Origin: Lentzea flava
GTDB taxonomy: Bacteria; Actinomycetota; Actinomycetes; Mycobacteriales; Pseudonocardiaceae
Assembly (NCBI RefSeq): GCF_014648475.1
Contig: NZ_BMRE01000035.1
Location: forward strand, 1-64,000
Reading direction: 5' to 3'
Length of the DNA: 64,000 nucleotides
Shown here: piece after piece, positions 14,226 through 22,207 of the stretch
How positions within the stretch are numbered: the first letter of the stretch is position 1
Layout of the letters: the number at the start of each line of letters is the position of its first letter
Notes under the pieces: generated by a model
Databases searched by the model: none
Seen by the model: the letters and a program-made list of their open reading frames with translations, nothing else
What the model was told of the DNA's origin: nothing
Translations under genes and position numbers: made by a program

Positions 14226-15413
14226 GTGCCCAGTCACGACGGGATCGGCCGTACCGTGCGGCAGATCCGCCACGCGAAGCGCAAGAGCCTGGCGGTCATC
14301 GCAGGCCGCGCAGGGATCTCCGTGTCCTACCTGTCCCGCATCGAGTCCGGCGAACGCGCTCTCGACCGACGCTCCCTGATCATCGCTCTCGCTGAGGCGC
14401 TCGAAGTCGCGCCGAGCGAGCTGACCGGCGCCGGGTTGTCCTCGCCCGGCCTGCTCGACGAGGACGCCACGCTGCCCGCTGTGCGGCGCGCCCTGCTCGC
14501 TGTCTCGCTGGGCGCGCCGCAGGGGCAGGTTCAGCCCGCGACGCTGCTGGAGGCGCGAGTGGGCGCCCTGCTTGACGACCAACGGGACTGTCGGTTCACC
14601 GCGGTCGGTGAGACGCTGCCCGGCCTGATCCGCGACCTGCACAGCACTCTCGATGCCGGCCGCGACGTCGAGCACGTGCTGCGCCTGGTTGCACTGCTGC
14701 ACGTGCAGGGCACCCAGGCGTGGCTCGGCGACATCGGCGCGAGCATGGATCTGGCGTGGCAGGCCGCCGCGCTCGCCCGCCAGGCCGCCGAGCGCCTCGA
14801 CGACCCCGTGACATCCGCAGTGGCCGCGTTCGGCTCCGCGCACGGCCTGCTCGCCGCCGGAGCCGTCGACCTCGCTCAACGGCAGCTCAGCACCGCGCAC
14901 CCCGGCACCGGCACCCCCGCGGCGCTCGCCGCGACCGGCATGCTCACGCTGACCTCCTCGCTCGTCGCCGCCACCGCGGGCGACCGTGCCGAGCAGGGCG
15001 CCGCGCTCGCCGAGGCCGCAGCCCTCGCCACGGCCGCGCCGGACGGCCTGGACGCGCTGTGGTTCGGCTTCTCACCCGGCAACGTCGGGGTGTGGCGCAT
15101 GTCCGTGGCCAACGAGTTGGGCGAGCACGCCGAAGCCGCTCGCATCGGCGCGACGGTGAACGCCGAGACGCTGCCCTCATCGACGCGGAGGGCGGCGTTC
15201 TATCGCGAGTTGGGCAGGGCGTTCGCCCGGCTGCCCAAGCGCCACGAGCAGGCTGTGCAGGTGCTTCGCATCGCCGAGGACCTCGCCCCGGCCCGGATGC
15301 ACCGGCACCCGTTCATGCGCTCGGTGCTCGCCGAGCTGCTGGCCAAAGCACGCCGCGACGCCGCCGGCCGCGAGCTGAGGGGCATGGCCTACCGGGCGGG
15401 GCTGCTCGGGTAG
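14226..15413 (+). CDS. XRE-family regulator with TPR-like C-terminus
   Basis: 395-residue regulator. An N-terminal lambda-repressor-like helix-turn-helix spans residues 5-60 (RTVRQIRHAKRKSLAVIAGR, then SYLSRIESGERALDRR). About 330 residues of alpha-helical repeats follow, similar to the tetratricopeptide-type sensor halves of many actinobacterial XRE proteins. GTG 14226 has a weak aagagg nine to ten bases upstream. It is a candidate master regulator of the element, because a perfect nested hairpin precedes it and an inverted repeat follows it. The C-terminal half may bind a peptide or small signal, which is an inference from the fold only. Confidence 0.85.
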   Translation: MPSHDGIGRTVRQIRHAKRKSLAVIAGRAGISVSYLSRIESGERALDRRSLIIALAEALEVAPSELTGAGLSSPGLLDEDATLPAVRRALLAVSLGAPQGQVQPATLLEARVGALLDDQRDCRFTAVGETLPGLIRDLHSTLDAGRDVEHVLRLVALLHVQGTQAWLGDIGASMDLAWQAAALARQAAERLDDPVTSAVAAFGSAHGLLAAGAVDLAQRQLSTAHPGTGTPAALAATGMLTLTSSLVAATAGDRAEQGAALAEAAALATAAPDGLDALWFGFSPGNVGVWRMSVANELGEHAEAARIGATVNAETLPSSTRRAAFYRELGRAFARLPKRHEQAVQVLRIAEDLAPARMHRHPFMRSVLAELLAKARRDAAGRELRGMAYRAGLLG

Positions 15414-15427
15414 CCCGTCCGGGGGTG

Positions 15428-15444
15428 TTTGCCACACAGGCAAA
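15428..15444. promoter_or_regulatory. Inverted repeat TTTGCC-n5-GGCAAA
   Basis: tttgcc (15428-15433) and ggcaaa (15439-15444) form a palindrome with a 5-base spacer, 15 bases after the XRE gene stop and 34 bases before the next start. It is a plausible operator for the small-gene cluster that follows. It is not found elsewhere by eye. Confidence 0.4.
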
Positions 15445-15477
15445 AGTCCACACCGGACCGTTCCTAGCGTGCCGATC

Positions 15478-15687
15478 ATGGCTGAACTGCTGATTCCCGC
15501 CAGCGCATGCGACCACCCGCGCGACAAGCTGCGCTGCGACGTTCGCAACGACGGCGACACCGTGCGCATCCTCGCCCAGTGCCTCCGGTGTACAAGCACC
15601 TGGAACGAGCACGACCTACCCGAGGACGTCGCGGACAAGCTCCTCGAGCTAGCCGAGATGGGCTGCTACCGCGAAGGCCGGCTGTAG
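15478..15687 (+). CDS. Small zinc-ribbon-like protein
   Basis: 69 residues starting MAELLIPASACDHPRDKLRC. Two Cys pairs (CDHPRDKLRC and CLRC) spaced by 14 residues suggest a small zinc ribbon, followed by an acidic helix (DLPEDVADKLLELAEMGCY). An in-frame GTG lies nine bases upstream (15469); neither start has a clear RBS. The next gene starts at a GTG overlapping its stop (TAGTG), so the two are coupled. Function unknown. Confidence 0.6.
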   Translation: MAELLIPASACDHPRDKLRCDVRNDGDTVRILAQCLRCTSTWNEHDLPEDVADKLLELAEMGCYREGRL

Positions 15688-15887
15688 TGCTTCCAGCGCA
15701 GGGACCGCCGCGCCCGGTTCCGGGCGTGTTCAGCTCGCTCTGGCACCTCGTCGACGCGGGTGCGTACGCCATCAACTTCGACGGCGCGCTGCTCATGGTG
15801 GCAAGGTGCGGCGCCATGACCGACCCCACCGCCCACCGGGGACGGCGCCCGTGGTGCCCGCGGTGCTGGCAGGAAGGCCTCTCGTGA
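15687..15887 (+). CDS. Small CPRCW-motif protein
   Basis: 66 residues from a GTG overlapping the previous stop. The body contains WHLVDAGAYAINFDGALLMV and ends RPWCPRCWQEGLS; with the Cys in ARCGAMTD the Cys residues may bind one metal ion. Its TGA overlaps the next GTG (GTGA). Similar short proteins with a YAI-x-DG core and a terminal CPxCW are, to my knowledge, frequent on actinobacterial mobile elements. Function unknown. Confidence 0.6.
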   Translation: MLPAQGPPRPVPGVFSSLWHLVDAGAYAINFDGALLMVARCGAMTDPTAHRGRRPWCPRCWQEGLS

Positions 15888-16105
15888 CCGAGATCCGCGC
15901 GAGCTACCTGATGACCGTCAAGGACGCCAAGGGCAGGCTCGTGAACATCGGCGCTGGTGTCGACGTACACGGCCGCGTCACGCTGATCGGCTCGGCGCTG
16001 CCCGTGCACCTCTCGCAGGACGAGCTCGACGAGTACATGAAGCTGATCCGGATGGCGCGGGTCAGCGCGGCAACGCTCGACCTTCGCGGGCGCGAGCAGC
16101 GCTGA
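15884..16105 (+). CDS. Small protein related to the 11126 gene product
   Basis: 73 residues starting VTEIRASYLMTVKDAKGRLV, with NIGAGVDVHGRVTLIGSALP following. The order of strands and the ending helix match the 85-residue protein at 11126. GTG 15884 has aggaagg about seven bases upstream and overlaps the previous stop. It is the last plus-strand gene before the convergent tape-measure gene, only seven bases away. Function unknown. Confidence 0.6.
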   Translation: MTEIRASYLMTVKDAKGRLVNIGAGVDVHGRVTLIGSALPVHLSQDELDEYMKLIRMARVSAATLDLRGREQR

Positions 16106-16112
16106 CGTCGGG

Positions 16113-19100
16113 CTAGCTGTAGCCAGCCTCCACCTGGCGTAGCCCTTCCCTGATCTTCAAGATCAGGTCGCGGGCAGCAGTGTTCATCGCAACTGGGTCG
16201 GTCAGGTCAACGATGCCGTTCACGTTGATCGTGATGTGGACGTCGCCGTACGTCGAGGTCCCTGCTGCAGCGGCCGTGGCACCAACGTCCACAGGTGTGG
16301 ATGCCGCTGTGGGCAGGGTGGCACCGTCGCCGCCGACGAGTCCGTTGGTGACGGCGTTCGCCAGGCCCAGCGACGCGCGCCTGACGTCCTGGCTGCCGCC
16401 CTCCAGGCCGATCACCATGCCGGCGGGGACCTGGCTCGCGAGCTGCTCGGCGACCTTGGACGGCGACCTGATGTCGAGCGCCTGCGCGACCGGCTCCGGG
16501 ATCACCCGCTTGACCCAGTCCCAGACCTTGTCGCGCAGCCACCCGCCCAAGGACGTGATGCCGTTCCACAGGCCACGTACGAAGTCCTGGCCCTTGCCGT
16601 ACAGCGTGCTCGTCGCGTCGCCGATCGCGGCCGCGATCTTGCCCGGCAGCGCCCTGGCTTCGCCGACCAGCTCCCAGAACTTGTCCACCGCAGCCTGCTT
16701 CATGCGGCCGAGCCAGTCGCTCATCTTGCCGGGCAGTTCGCTGAACCAGTTGATCCCCTCGCGGATGAGGTCGACGTGCTCGCGGACCTTCGTCTTGATC
16801 CACTCCCAGGCGGCGGGGATCTTCTCCAGCGCCCACGCGATCGCCTCCGCGACCGGCCCGAGCACGGTGTTGTGCAGCTCGATCAACCCGGAGACGAACC
16901 ACGCCACCGCGGGGATCACGACGCCCGCGACCACCGCCGCCAGCTCGATCAGCTGCGGGATGTGCGGCGCGACCGCCTCGACGATGCGCATGAAGTTCTG
17001 CGCCATCTCGGGCAGGTGCGGCATGATCTCGGTGATCGCCTTGGACAGCTGGTCAGCGAGCACCTCCGCGAGCTGCTGCACGGCAGGCCACATCGGCTCA
17101 AACGCCTCAAGCCACCGCACGATCAGGTCGACCAGCGGCGGCAGCAGGGCCGTCACCAGATCGGTCAGCGGCTCGGTCAGCTGCGCGAGCACCATCCACC
17201 ACTCACCGAAGGCCTCCGCGAGCGGCGGCAGCAGCTCGCCGAGCTGGTCGCTGAGCAGCTCCGCGAGCGGCTGAAGGCAGTTCTCGATGATGTGCGTCAG
17301 CGCCGGGCTGAGCGCGTCGAGGATCGGGCCCGCCACCTTCAGCACGGCTTCGGCCAGGGACCGGACGACGGGCACCAGAGCGTCGAGCACCGGCGCCAGG
17401 GCATCGGCGAACATGCCGACCAGCTCGCCGACGGGGCCCAGCAGCTCGCCCGCGGCCTGGAAGACCGACCGCAGCACGTCGCCGATGGAGCCCATGTGCG
17501 GGGCGAGCGCGTCGAACATCGCGCCGAGCCCGTCGCCCAGGAAGTGCAGCCCGTCCGCGAGCGCGTCCGTGACCGGTCCGGCCTTCGAGCCAAGCTCGAT
17601 CCAGTCCGCGAACAGCTGTAGCCCGACGTCACCGGCCGCCTTGACCAGGGGCATCGCGTTGGCGAAGTTCTGTGCGAGTTGCCCCTGGAACACGGGGTCT
17701 CGGAACAGGTCGCCGGCCTGGGCCGCGAGGTCGCCGATGACTCCGGAGATGTCGCCGATGCCCTGCTTGAAGATCGGGAACAGCGCCTCGGAGTCCTTGA
17801 ACATCTTCGTGAAGCCCGGCAGCATCTCGCGCGCCGCCGTGGCGGCGAGGTCGTCAACGAGCGGCTTCATGCTGATCAGCTGCTCGACGAGCGCCCGCGC
17901 CTCCGGCGTGAGCTTCGCCATCGCGTCCGCGTACTGCGACGTCGCGCCACCGGCCGCGCCCGCCGACGCGGCCTGCTGCGCCTGGACATCCGCGAGGTGC
18001 TCGACGGCACGGGTGACGCGCTCGTCGGCCTGGCGTCGCCGCTCGGCAGCCTGCTCGTGGGCGTCCGCCAGCTCCTTCTGTGCGTCGGCAACGTCGCGCT
18101 CGGCGTCAGCGACACGCTGCCGCGCGTCGATGACGCGCTCGTCGCCCTCGATGCCCGCGGCGTTCGCCTCGTCGAGGTCGCGGCGCATGTCCGCGTTGTC
18201 TTCCTTGAGGCGCTGCAACCGGTTCTGCGCCTGCTTGACGTCGAACTCGGCGCGGCGTCGCTCCAGGTCGCTCGACAGCGGAGCGCCAAGCACCTCCTTC
18301 AACCGCTCCTGTGCGGACTCCAGCGCGAGCGTGGCGCCCTCTTCCGACAGCGCGGCGTCCTCGACACGGCGCCGGAGGTCGTCGAGCTGCTCGGCCGCCC
18401 GTCGGCGGGCGTCGGTGAGGTCGTCTTGGGCGTCGGCCGCCGACCGGTTCGCGTCCTCAACGCGCCGCTCGGCGGCGGTGATCTGGTCGGCGGCGTCCTC
18501 GTACGCCTCGACCTGGTCCCGCTTCGCTTCGGTGATCGCCCGGTTCGCGTCCCGGATCGCGATCGCGTCCGCGAGCTGGCTGCCTGCCGACGCGCCGGAG
18601 GCCGCCCCTGCTGCCTTCTGGTCGGCCGCGTAGCCCCTCAACGCGCCGATGACGCCACCCCAGGCCAGGCCAATGGAGGCGATGCCCGCAGCGGCGGCGA
18701 GAGCGGCCGGCGCGAGGGCTGCGATGGCACCCACGCCCGCGATCGCGAGCGGCGGCACGACGCCGAGACCGATCGCGGCGTACCGGCCGAGCGAGCCGAG
18801 GCTTGCGCTGGAGCGGTTCGCGGCGCCGCCCAGCTTGGACTCGAGGTCGCCCGCTGCGGCGCCGGTCTGCTGGCGGATGGCGCTCGCGGAGGCGCGCATC
18901 TCGCGCTCCATGTCCTTCGCCGCGTCGCCAACGGCGCTCTTCGCCCGGTTCAGCTTCGGCTCGTCGACCTCGACCGGGATCTTCGCCTTGACGGTGCGGG
19001 TGACCAGGTCGACCTCGTCGCGGACCTTGCGGCGCCACTCCGCGGCTTCGCCGACGTCGAGGGGGATCTCAGCCTTGAGGCTCTGCTGGATGCCCTGGAC

Positions 19101-19451
19101 CTGCTCGCTGATGTGTCGGCGGATCTGCTCGGTGTCGGCGTCGACCGGGAGCTTGTCGAGGTCTCGCGCGGCGGCCCGGAGATCGGCGTTGACCTTGCTG
19201 CGCCAGGCCTCGTCGATCGGGTCCTTCAGCTTGGTCGGCAGTTCGACGGGGTCCTTGGCCGTCTGCTTCTCGGTCTGCTCCTTGTACCTCTTCTGCTCGG
19301 CGGGCGACGGCGGCTTCAGCGTGGTGGTCGCGGGCAGCTCGAACGGCTTCGAGTTCTTGATGCGCTCGCGCATCCGGCGCATGTCGTCGTCGGTGTGGTC
19401 GCGCAGGACGACGTCTACGAACGCCTCGGCGATGCGAAATCCCTCGGCCAT
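16113..19451 (-). CDS. Phage tail tape-measure protein, orphan
   Basis: 1112 residues, typical of siphophage tape measures. The N-terminal ~200 residues are charged and helical. A glycine/alanine-rich hydrophobic block (about 225-275) follows, then a long coiled coil (about 290-490) built of EA-, RR- and D-rich heptads such as RVADAERDVADAQKELADAH. The second half carries repeated amphipathic and membrane-like helices and a tail-fibre-side ending (VIPEPVAQALDIRSPSKVAE). Tape measures set tail length and help DNA entry. No tube, chaperone or baseplate gene is near, so this copy is isolated. It is uninterrupted, which argues that it is maintained. The XRE gene ends two bases upstream, so they form one operon. 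Confidence 0.9.
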   Translation of the reverse strand: MAEGFRIAEAFVDVVLRDHTDDDMRRMRERIKNSKPFELPATTTLKPPSPAEQKRYKEQTEKQTAKDPVELPTKLKDPIDEAWRSKVNADLRAAARDLDKLPVDADTEQIRRHISEQVQGIQQSLKAEIPLDVGEAAEWRRKVRDEVDLVTRTVKAKIPVEVDEPKLNRAKSAVGDAAKDMEREMRASASAIRQQTGAAAGDLESKLGGAANRSSASLGSLGRYAAIGLGVVPPLAIAGVGAIAALAPAALAAAAGIASIGLAWGGVIGALRGYAADQKAAGAASGASAGSQLADAIAIRDANRAITEAKRDQVEAYEDAADQITAAERRVEDANRSAADAQDDLTDARRRAAEQLDDLRRRVEDAALSEEGATLALESAQERLKEVLGAPLSSDLERRRAEFDVKQAQNRLQRLKEDNADMRRDLDEANAAGIEGDERVIDARQRVADAERDVADAQKELADAHEQAAERRRQADERVTRAVEHLADVQAQQAASAGAAGGATSQYADAMAKLTPEARALVEQLISMKPLVDDLAATAAREMLPGFTKMFKDSEALFPIFKQGIGDISGVIGDLAAQAGDLFRDPVFQGQLAQNFANAMPLVKAAGDVGLQLFADWIELGSKAGPVTDALADGLHFLGDGLGAMFDALAPHMGSIGDVLRSVFQAAGELLGPVGELVGMFADALAPVLDALVPVVRSLAEAVLKVAGPILDALSPALTHIIENCLQPLAELLSDQLGELLPPLAEAFGEWWMVLAQLTEPLTDLVTALLPPLVDLIVRWLEAFEPMWPAVQQLAEVLADQLSKAITEIMPHLPEMAQNFMRIVEAVAPHIPQLIELAAVVAGVVIPAVAWFVSGLIELHNTVLGPVAEAIAWALEKIPAAWEWIKTKVREHVDLIREGINWFSELPGKMSDWLGRMKQAAVDKFWELVGEARALPGKIAAAIGDATSTLYGKGQDFVRGLWNGITSLGGWLRDKVWDWVKRVIPEPVAQALDIRSPSKVAEQLASQVPAGMVIGLEGGSQDVRRASLGLANAVTNGLVGGDGATLPTAASTPVDVGATAAAAGTSTYGDVHITINVNGIVDLTDPVAMNTAARDLILKIREGLRQVEAGYS

Positions 19452-19453
19452 GA

Positions 19454-19690
19454 TCAGGCCGCCTTGCGCGACGGCAGCTGCGCGCCGGCCGGGGCGAAGA
19501 ACGCCTCAAGTGGGACGTCGAGGGCGTGCGCTACCGCGGCGAGTGCGTCGGCGCTCGGCGTGCGGCTGCGACGCCACTTGTAGATCGAGCTGACCGAGCA
19601 GCCGGCGTCGGCGGCGAGCCGCGAGGCGGTCACGCCGCGCTGTGTGCACAGCTCGCGGAGGCGGGCGCTGGAGAACCGAAGAGCTGCCAC
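19454..19690 (-). CDS. XRE-family repressor coupled to the tape measure
   Basis: 78-residue single-domain helix-turn-helix protein (RLRELCTQRGVTASRLAADA, then CSVSSIYKWRRSRTPSADAL). GTG 19690 is preferred because AGGAG lies seven bases upstream; an in-frame start at 19735 would begin within a strong hairpin and add an atypical leader. It has the size of a phage Cro/CI-like switch protein. The tape-measure ATG follows its stop by two bases. It may therefore regulate its own operon, including the tape measure. Confidence 0.8.
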   Translation of the reverse strand: MAALRFSSARLRELCTQRGVTASRLAADAGCSVSSIYKWRRSRTPSADALAAVAHALDVPLEAFFAPAGAQLPSRKAA

Positions 19691-19706
19691 GGCGTCGCTC
19701 CTGAAC

Positions 19707-19767
19707 AACACGAACGCCGAGCGCCGGAGCAACATCGGGTTGCTCGCGGTGCTCGGCGTCGCGTGTT
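19707..19767. promoter_or_regulatory. Long three-segment hairpin in the leader of the XRE/tape-measure operon
   Basis: Three paired segments stack: aacacg (19707-19712)/cgtgtt (19762-19767), cgccgagc (19715-19722)/gctcggcg (19751-19758), and gagcaac (19727-19733)/gttgctc (19739-19745), with small internal loops. It lies 17 bases upstream of the chosen XRE start. It could be the terminator for the minus-strand genes upstream (ending at 19909) or an attenuator for the tape-measure operon. Confidence 0.7.
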
Positions 19768-19908
19768 CGTCGCTGCGCGCCGTTCAGCGGTCGCTGCTGT
19801 TCTGGGGTCCGGACTACCGGTTCACGCTCGGTCCCTCGGGACCGGCTTCCCTTCAGCCAGCTCGCTTAGCGGTCGACGTTTCCGTCACCTTCAGGGTAAC
19901 GCCGCAGC

Positions 19909-20154
19909 TCAGCGGGTGTCACCACGTAGATCAGCGATCAGCTTCCGCACGCTCTCTGCCGAAGGCTTCGCGCCATCCGGTACTTCGGCCTTGAGGCAGT
20001 CGGCGACCATGAACGTCAGGAACCACACGGCCACACGGAGCTCGTCGACCGACATGCCGTTGACCAGCAGCCCGACGCCCTCACTGTCCTCGTTCAGGAC
20101 CGTTGCGACCAGCAAGTACGCCGAGGCCTGCAGCTCCGGGTGAAGGCCCGTCAT
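19909..20154 (-). CDS. Small protein, unknown function
   Basis: 81 residues (MTGLHPELQASAYLLVATVL...). Helical in pattern, with a hydrophobic helix ELRVAVWFLTFMVADCLKAE, but it is not a clear membrane protein. The ATG overlaps the previous stop (ATGA). I recognise no family. It is the last gene of a minus-strand run that starts near 21.34 kb. Confidence 0.55.
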   Translation of the reverse strand: MTGLHPELQASAYLLVATVLNEDSEGVGLLVNGMSVDELRVAVWFLTFMVADCLKAEVPDGAKPSAESVRKLIADLRGDTR

Positions 20155-20399
20155 CCCTGTCCTTCCTCGCTCTGGAGGTCGACCTGGTAAGTGATCACCG
20201 TGTGCGGCTGCCCGTGGCGGTCGGGCTCCTGCTCGTCGATCGACGCGACCGTCACGTCACCATCCGGGCGGAGGCCGCGCTGCTGCAACTCCCGTCGAAA
20301 CGCGTCCGCGTTCGGCTCGTGGAACGGGGCGTCCTCCGTGACGCCGTGCCGTTCGACCGTGAACGTCCTGGTCGCCGTGCCGTCAACGATTTCGATCAC
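20151..20399 (-). CDS. Small beta-rich protein, unknown function
   Basis: 82 residues from GTG 20399, which has AAGGAG six to seven bases upstream. An upstream in-frame ATG would overlap the previous gene and is not needed. The sequence (VIEIVDGTATRTFTVERHGV) suggests a compact beta-sheet protein with a helix around NADAFRRELQQRGLR. Its stop overlaps the ATG of the next gene. Function unknown. Confidence 0.6.
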   Translation of the reverse strand: MIEIVDGTATRTFTVERHGVTEDAPFHEPNADAFRRELQQRGLRPDGDVTVASIDEQEPDRHGQPHTVITYQVDLQSEEGQG

Positions 20400-20436
20400 A
20401 GCTGACTCCTTTTCGAAAGATTCAACGGAGAAAGAC

Positions 20437-20766
20437 TCATCTCGCCGAATAATCTCCGGCACCGTTGGTGGTCGGCGGGATGTTGTTGCAGGCGAGCTGA
20501 CGCTGCGCCGCCTCGCTCAAAGCTCGCGCTTTCCCGATGAGCTGCGGCAGCCTCTCCGCGTAGACACCGCTGGCGATCTCGGCGCGACGTTCCTCGATCG
20601 CTTCGGCGATCGTCTGTGTCGGCTCACCGCGGGCGGCGCGCACCATGTTGCAAATCGGGAGCGACAGCTCCAGGTCGCGGATCATCGCGTCGTCCAGCAC
20701 GTGACGCGGCACGAACTCCTCAGCAGCAGCCTGAGCCCAGTGCAGGGCACCGTCGTGCGTGCTCAT
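20437..20766 (-). CDS. Helical protein next to the terminase-small-like gene
   Basis: 109 residues starting MSTHDGALHWAQAAAEEFVP. Entirely helical in pattern, charged, with no Cys cluster or membrane segment. The ATG sits in an ATGA overlap with the stop of the terminase-small-like gene. Such helical partners are common beside packaging genes, but I cannot assign it. Confidence 0.6.
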   Translation of the reverse strand: MSTHDGALHWAQAAAEEFVPRHVLDDAMIRDLELSLPICNMVRAARGEPTQTIAEAIEERRAEIASGVYAERLPQLIGKARALSEAAQRQLACNNIPPTTNGAGDYSAR

Positions 20767-21338
20767 GACGCCGGGACCAGCGTGAGCAGGGCACGGGAGA
20801 CGACCGCCGGCGCGGCTGCCTGCTGCTCGTCGGACAGCTGCAACTCGGTGAGGATGAGCTTGATCACCGAGGCGACCTGCTGCCCGATCGCCTCAGAGAC
20901 CCGCACCCGGCGGTCGTCGAGCTGGAGCTTCGCCAGCACTTCGAGCGTTCGAGCCGCGGCGATCATCGACCTGCCGTACAGCTCGATCTCGACACGGATC
21001 GACTCCGCGCCCAGCGGCGACTGGCTCGTGATGGCGTCGAGGGCGTTGACGCGCTGCGCCCAGGCGTCCTTGTGGGCGAGCAGCTCTGCTGCGACACGCG
21101 AGAGCGCTTCGTACGGGTCAGCCACCCCGGAGAGACCCGCGTGCGCCAAGATCGCCGCTGCGTCAGCCTCAGCGGCCTGCACAGCCACCCGCTCGGCTGC
21201 ACGACGCCGCACCTGGGGTGCCGCAGAACCGTGGCTGGCACACACGCTCGTGCCAGGCGTCTTGGGCTTCCGGCAGCGCGCACCGTTGTTCGTCGTGCTG
21301 CGGGCCGCGCACCGCTGCTCGTCGGGAACCTCGCGCAT
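20763..21338 (-). CDS. Terminase-small-subunit-like HGxxAPQV protein
   Basis: 191 residues. The N-terminal part RCAARSTTNNGARCRKPKTP, then CASHGSAAPQVRRRAAERVA, is the Cys/His opening and HG-x-x-PQV turn found in many actinophage small-terminase-like proteins. A long helical C-terminal half follows. ATG 21338 has AAGGAGG seven bases upstream, fixing the start. Small terminases recognise phage DNA for packaging. No large terminase is present in the window, so if this role is kept it must work with one supplied from elsewhere. It could equally be a DNA-binding regulator. Confidence 0.65.
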   Translation of the reverse strand: MREVPDEQRCAARSTTNNGARCRKPKTPGTSVCASHGSAAPQVRRRAAERVAVQAAEADAAAILAHAGLSGVADPYEALSRVAAELLAHKDAWAQRVNALDAITSQSPLGAESIRVEIELYGRSMIAAARTLEVLAKLQLDDRRVRVSEAIGQQVASVIKLILTELQLSDEQQAAAPAVVSRALLTLVPAS

Positions 21339-21444
21339 CGAGGACCTCCTTGGGTCCGGGAGGAGCCGTGAGCTCCTTGGGTCGTCGTGCACCGCCTGGC
21401 CGTCAGGGTCCCGGCCAGGGTCAGCCAGGCGGTGCGCACATGGG

Positions 21445-21969
21445 TCAGCTGGGGTCGGCTGCCCGCAGGTGCTCGTGGAGCGCCTCAGCCGCACTGTGAG
21501 CCGTGTGCACGGGCCCGGATCCGTCGTACCCGCCGACCCACCGGAACCGCGGTCCGTCGGCGATGCCCTTCTCGGTGCCGGCCAGCGCGTGATAGGTGCT
21601 GAGCTGCTCGATCAGCGTCCCGAGCGTTTTGATCAGCCGTGCGCGGGCCGCAGTGAGTTCCTTGGCGGTCACCCGAACCCAGTCGCCGTGATGGGCGGCG
21701 AGTGCACCGAGCAGGGCCTCGCGTGCGCGGCCTGGGGCCGCGTCGCGCTCGCGGGCGTCGACGATGAGCTTCGCGACCAGCTCCGCGTCTGCGTCGGGCG
21801 GGATCCGGTCGACGCGTTCGAGTCGCGCGGCCTCCACGGCAGCGCGGTACGCGGCCATGCTTGACGCGTACGCGTCGAGGGCGGCCGCGATGTGCGGCTC
21901 GACGACGCCGGCGCGGACGAGCTCGATCGTCGGGTTGAGGCTGCTGGTGTCGGCCGTGGGGAGAGGCAC
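21445..21969 (-). CDS. Helical protein, unknown function
   Basis: 174 residues from GTG 21969, preceded by AAGGAG at a five-base spacing. The protein is helical and Ala/Arg-rich (EPHIAAALDAYASSMAAYRA) and ends with a short segment PVHTAHSAAEALHEHLRAAD. No domain recognised. It lies between the small zinc protein and the terminase-small-like gene, with 106 bases to the latter. Confidence 0.6.
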   Translation of the reverse strand: MPLPTADTSSLNPTIELVRAGVVEPHIAAALDAYASSMAAYRAAVEAARLERVDRIPPDADAELVAKLIVDARERDAAPGRAREALLGALAAHHGDWVRVTAKELTAARARLIKTLGTLIEQLSTYHALAGTEKGIADGPRFRWVGGYDGSGPVHTAHSAAEALHEHLRAADPS

Positions 21970-21997
21970 GTGTGCTCCTTCTGGGGTGTTCGAGTGG

Positions 21998-22207
21998 CTA
22001 TGGGGTGGCCGTGCTGGTGGGGTGCGCGGAGTTCGGCGGACTCCGGCCGTGTCGGCGACGCACGATGTGGGCGAGGTGTGGCTTGCACGTCAGACACGGC
22101 ACGGCACGGTCGTAGTCGATCCAGCCGTTCGCGCACCGCGGGTCGTGCAGCACGTCCGTGCCGGTCTCGGTGGGCTCGATCGGCTCGCCGTAGCGGTCAC
22201 GGGGCAT
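21998..22207 (-). CDS. Small zinc-knuckle protein
   Basis: 69 residues starting MPRDRYGEPIEPTETGTDVL. The Cys/His cluster HDPRCANGWIDYDRAVPCLT, then CKPHL, gives C-x11-C-x2-C with a flanking His, a pattern seen in short proteins of actinobacterial phages and integrated elements. It overlaps the upstream gene by 11 bases. Function unknown; nucleic-acid binding is likely from the basic C-terminus (RRRHGR). Confidence 0.6.
   Translation of the reverse strand: MPRDRYGEPIEPTETGTDVLHDPRCANGWIDYDRAVPCLTCKPHLAHIVRRRHGRSPPNSAHPTSTATP

Noticed and set aside
16113..19451. Tape-measure gene as an ESX/WXG-type toxin
   Set aside because: Length, coiled coil, hydrophobic blocks and ending match tail tape measures; no toxin tip or immunity gene beside it.
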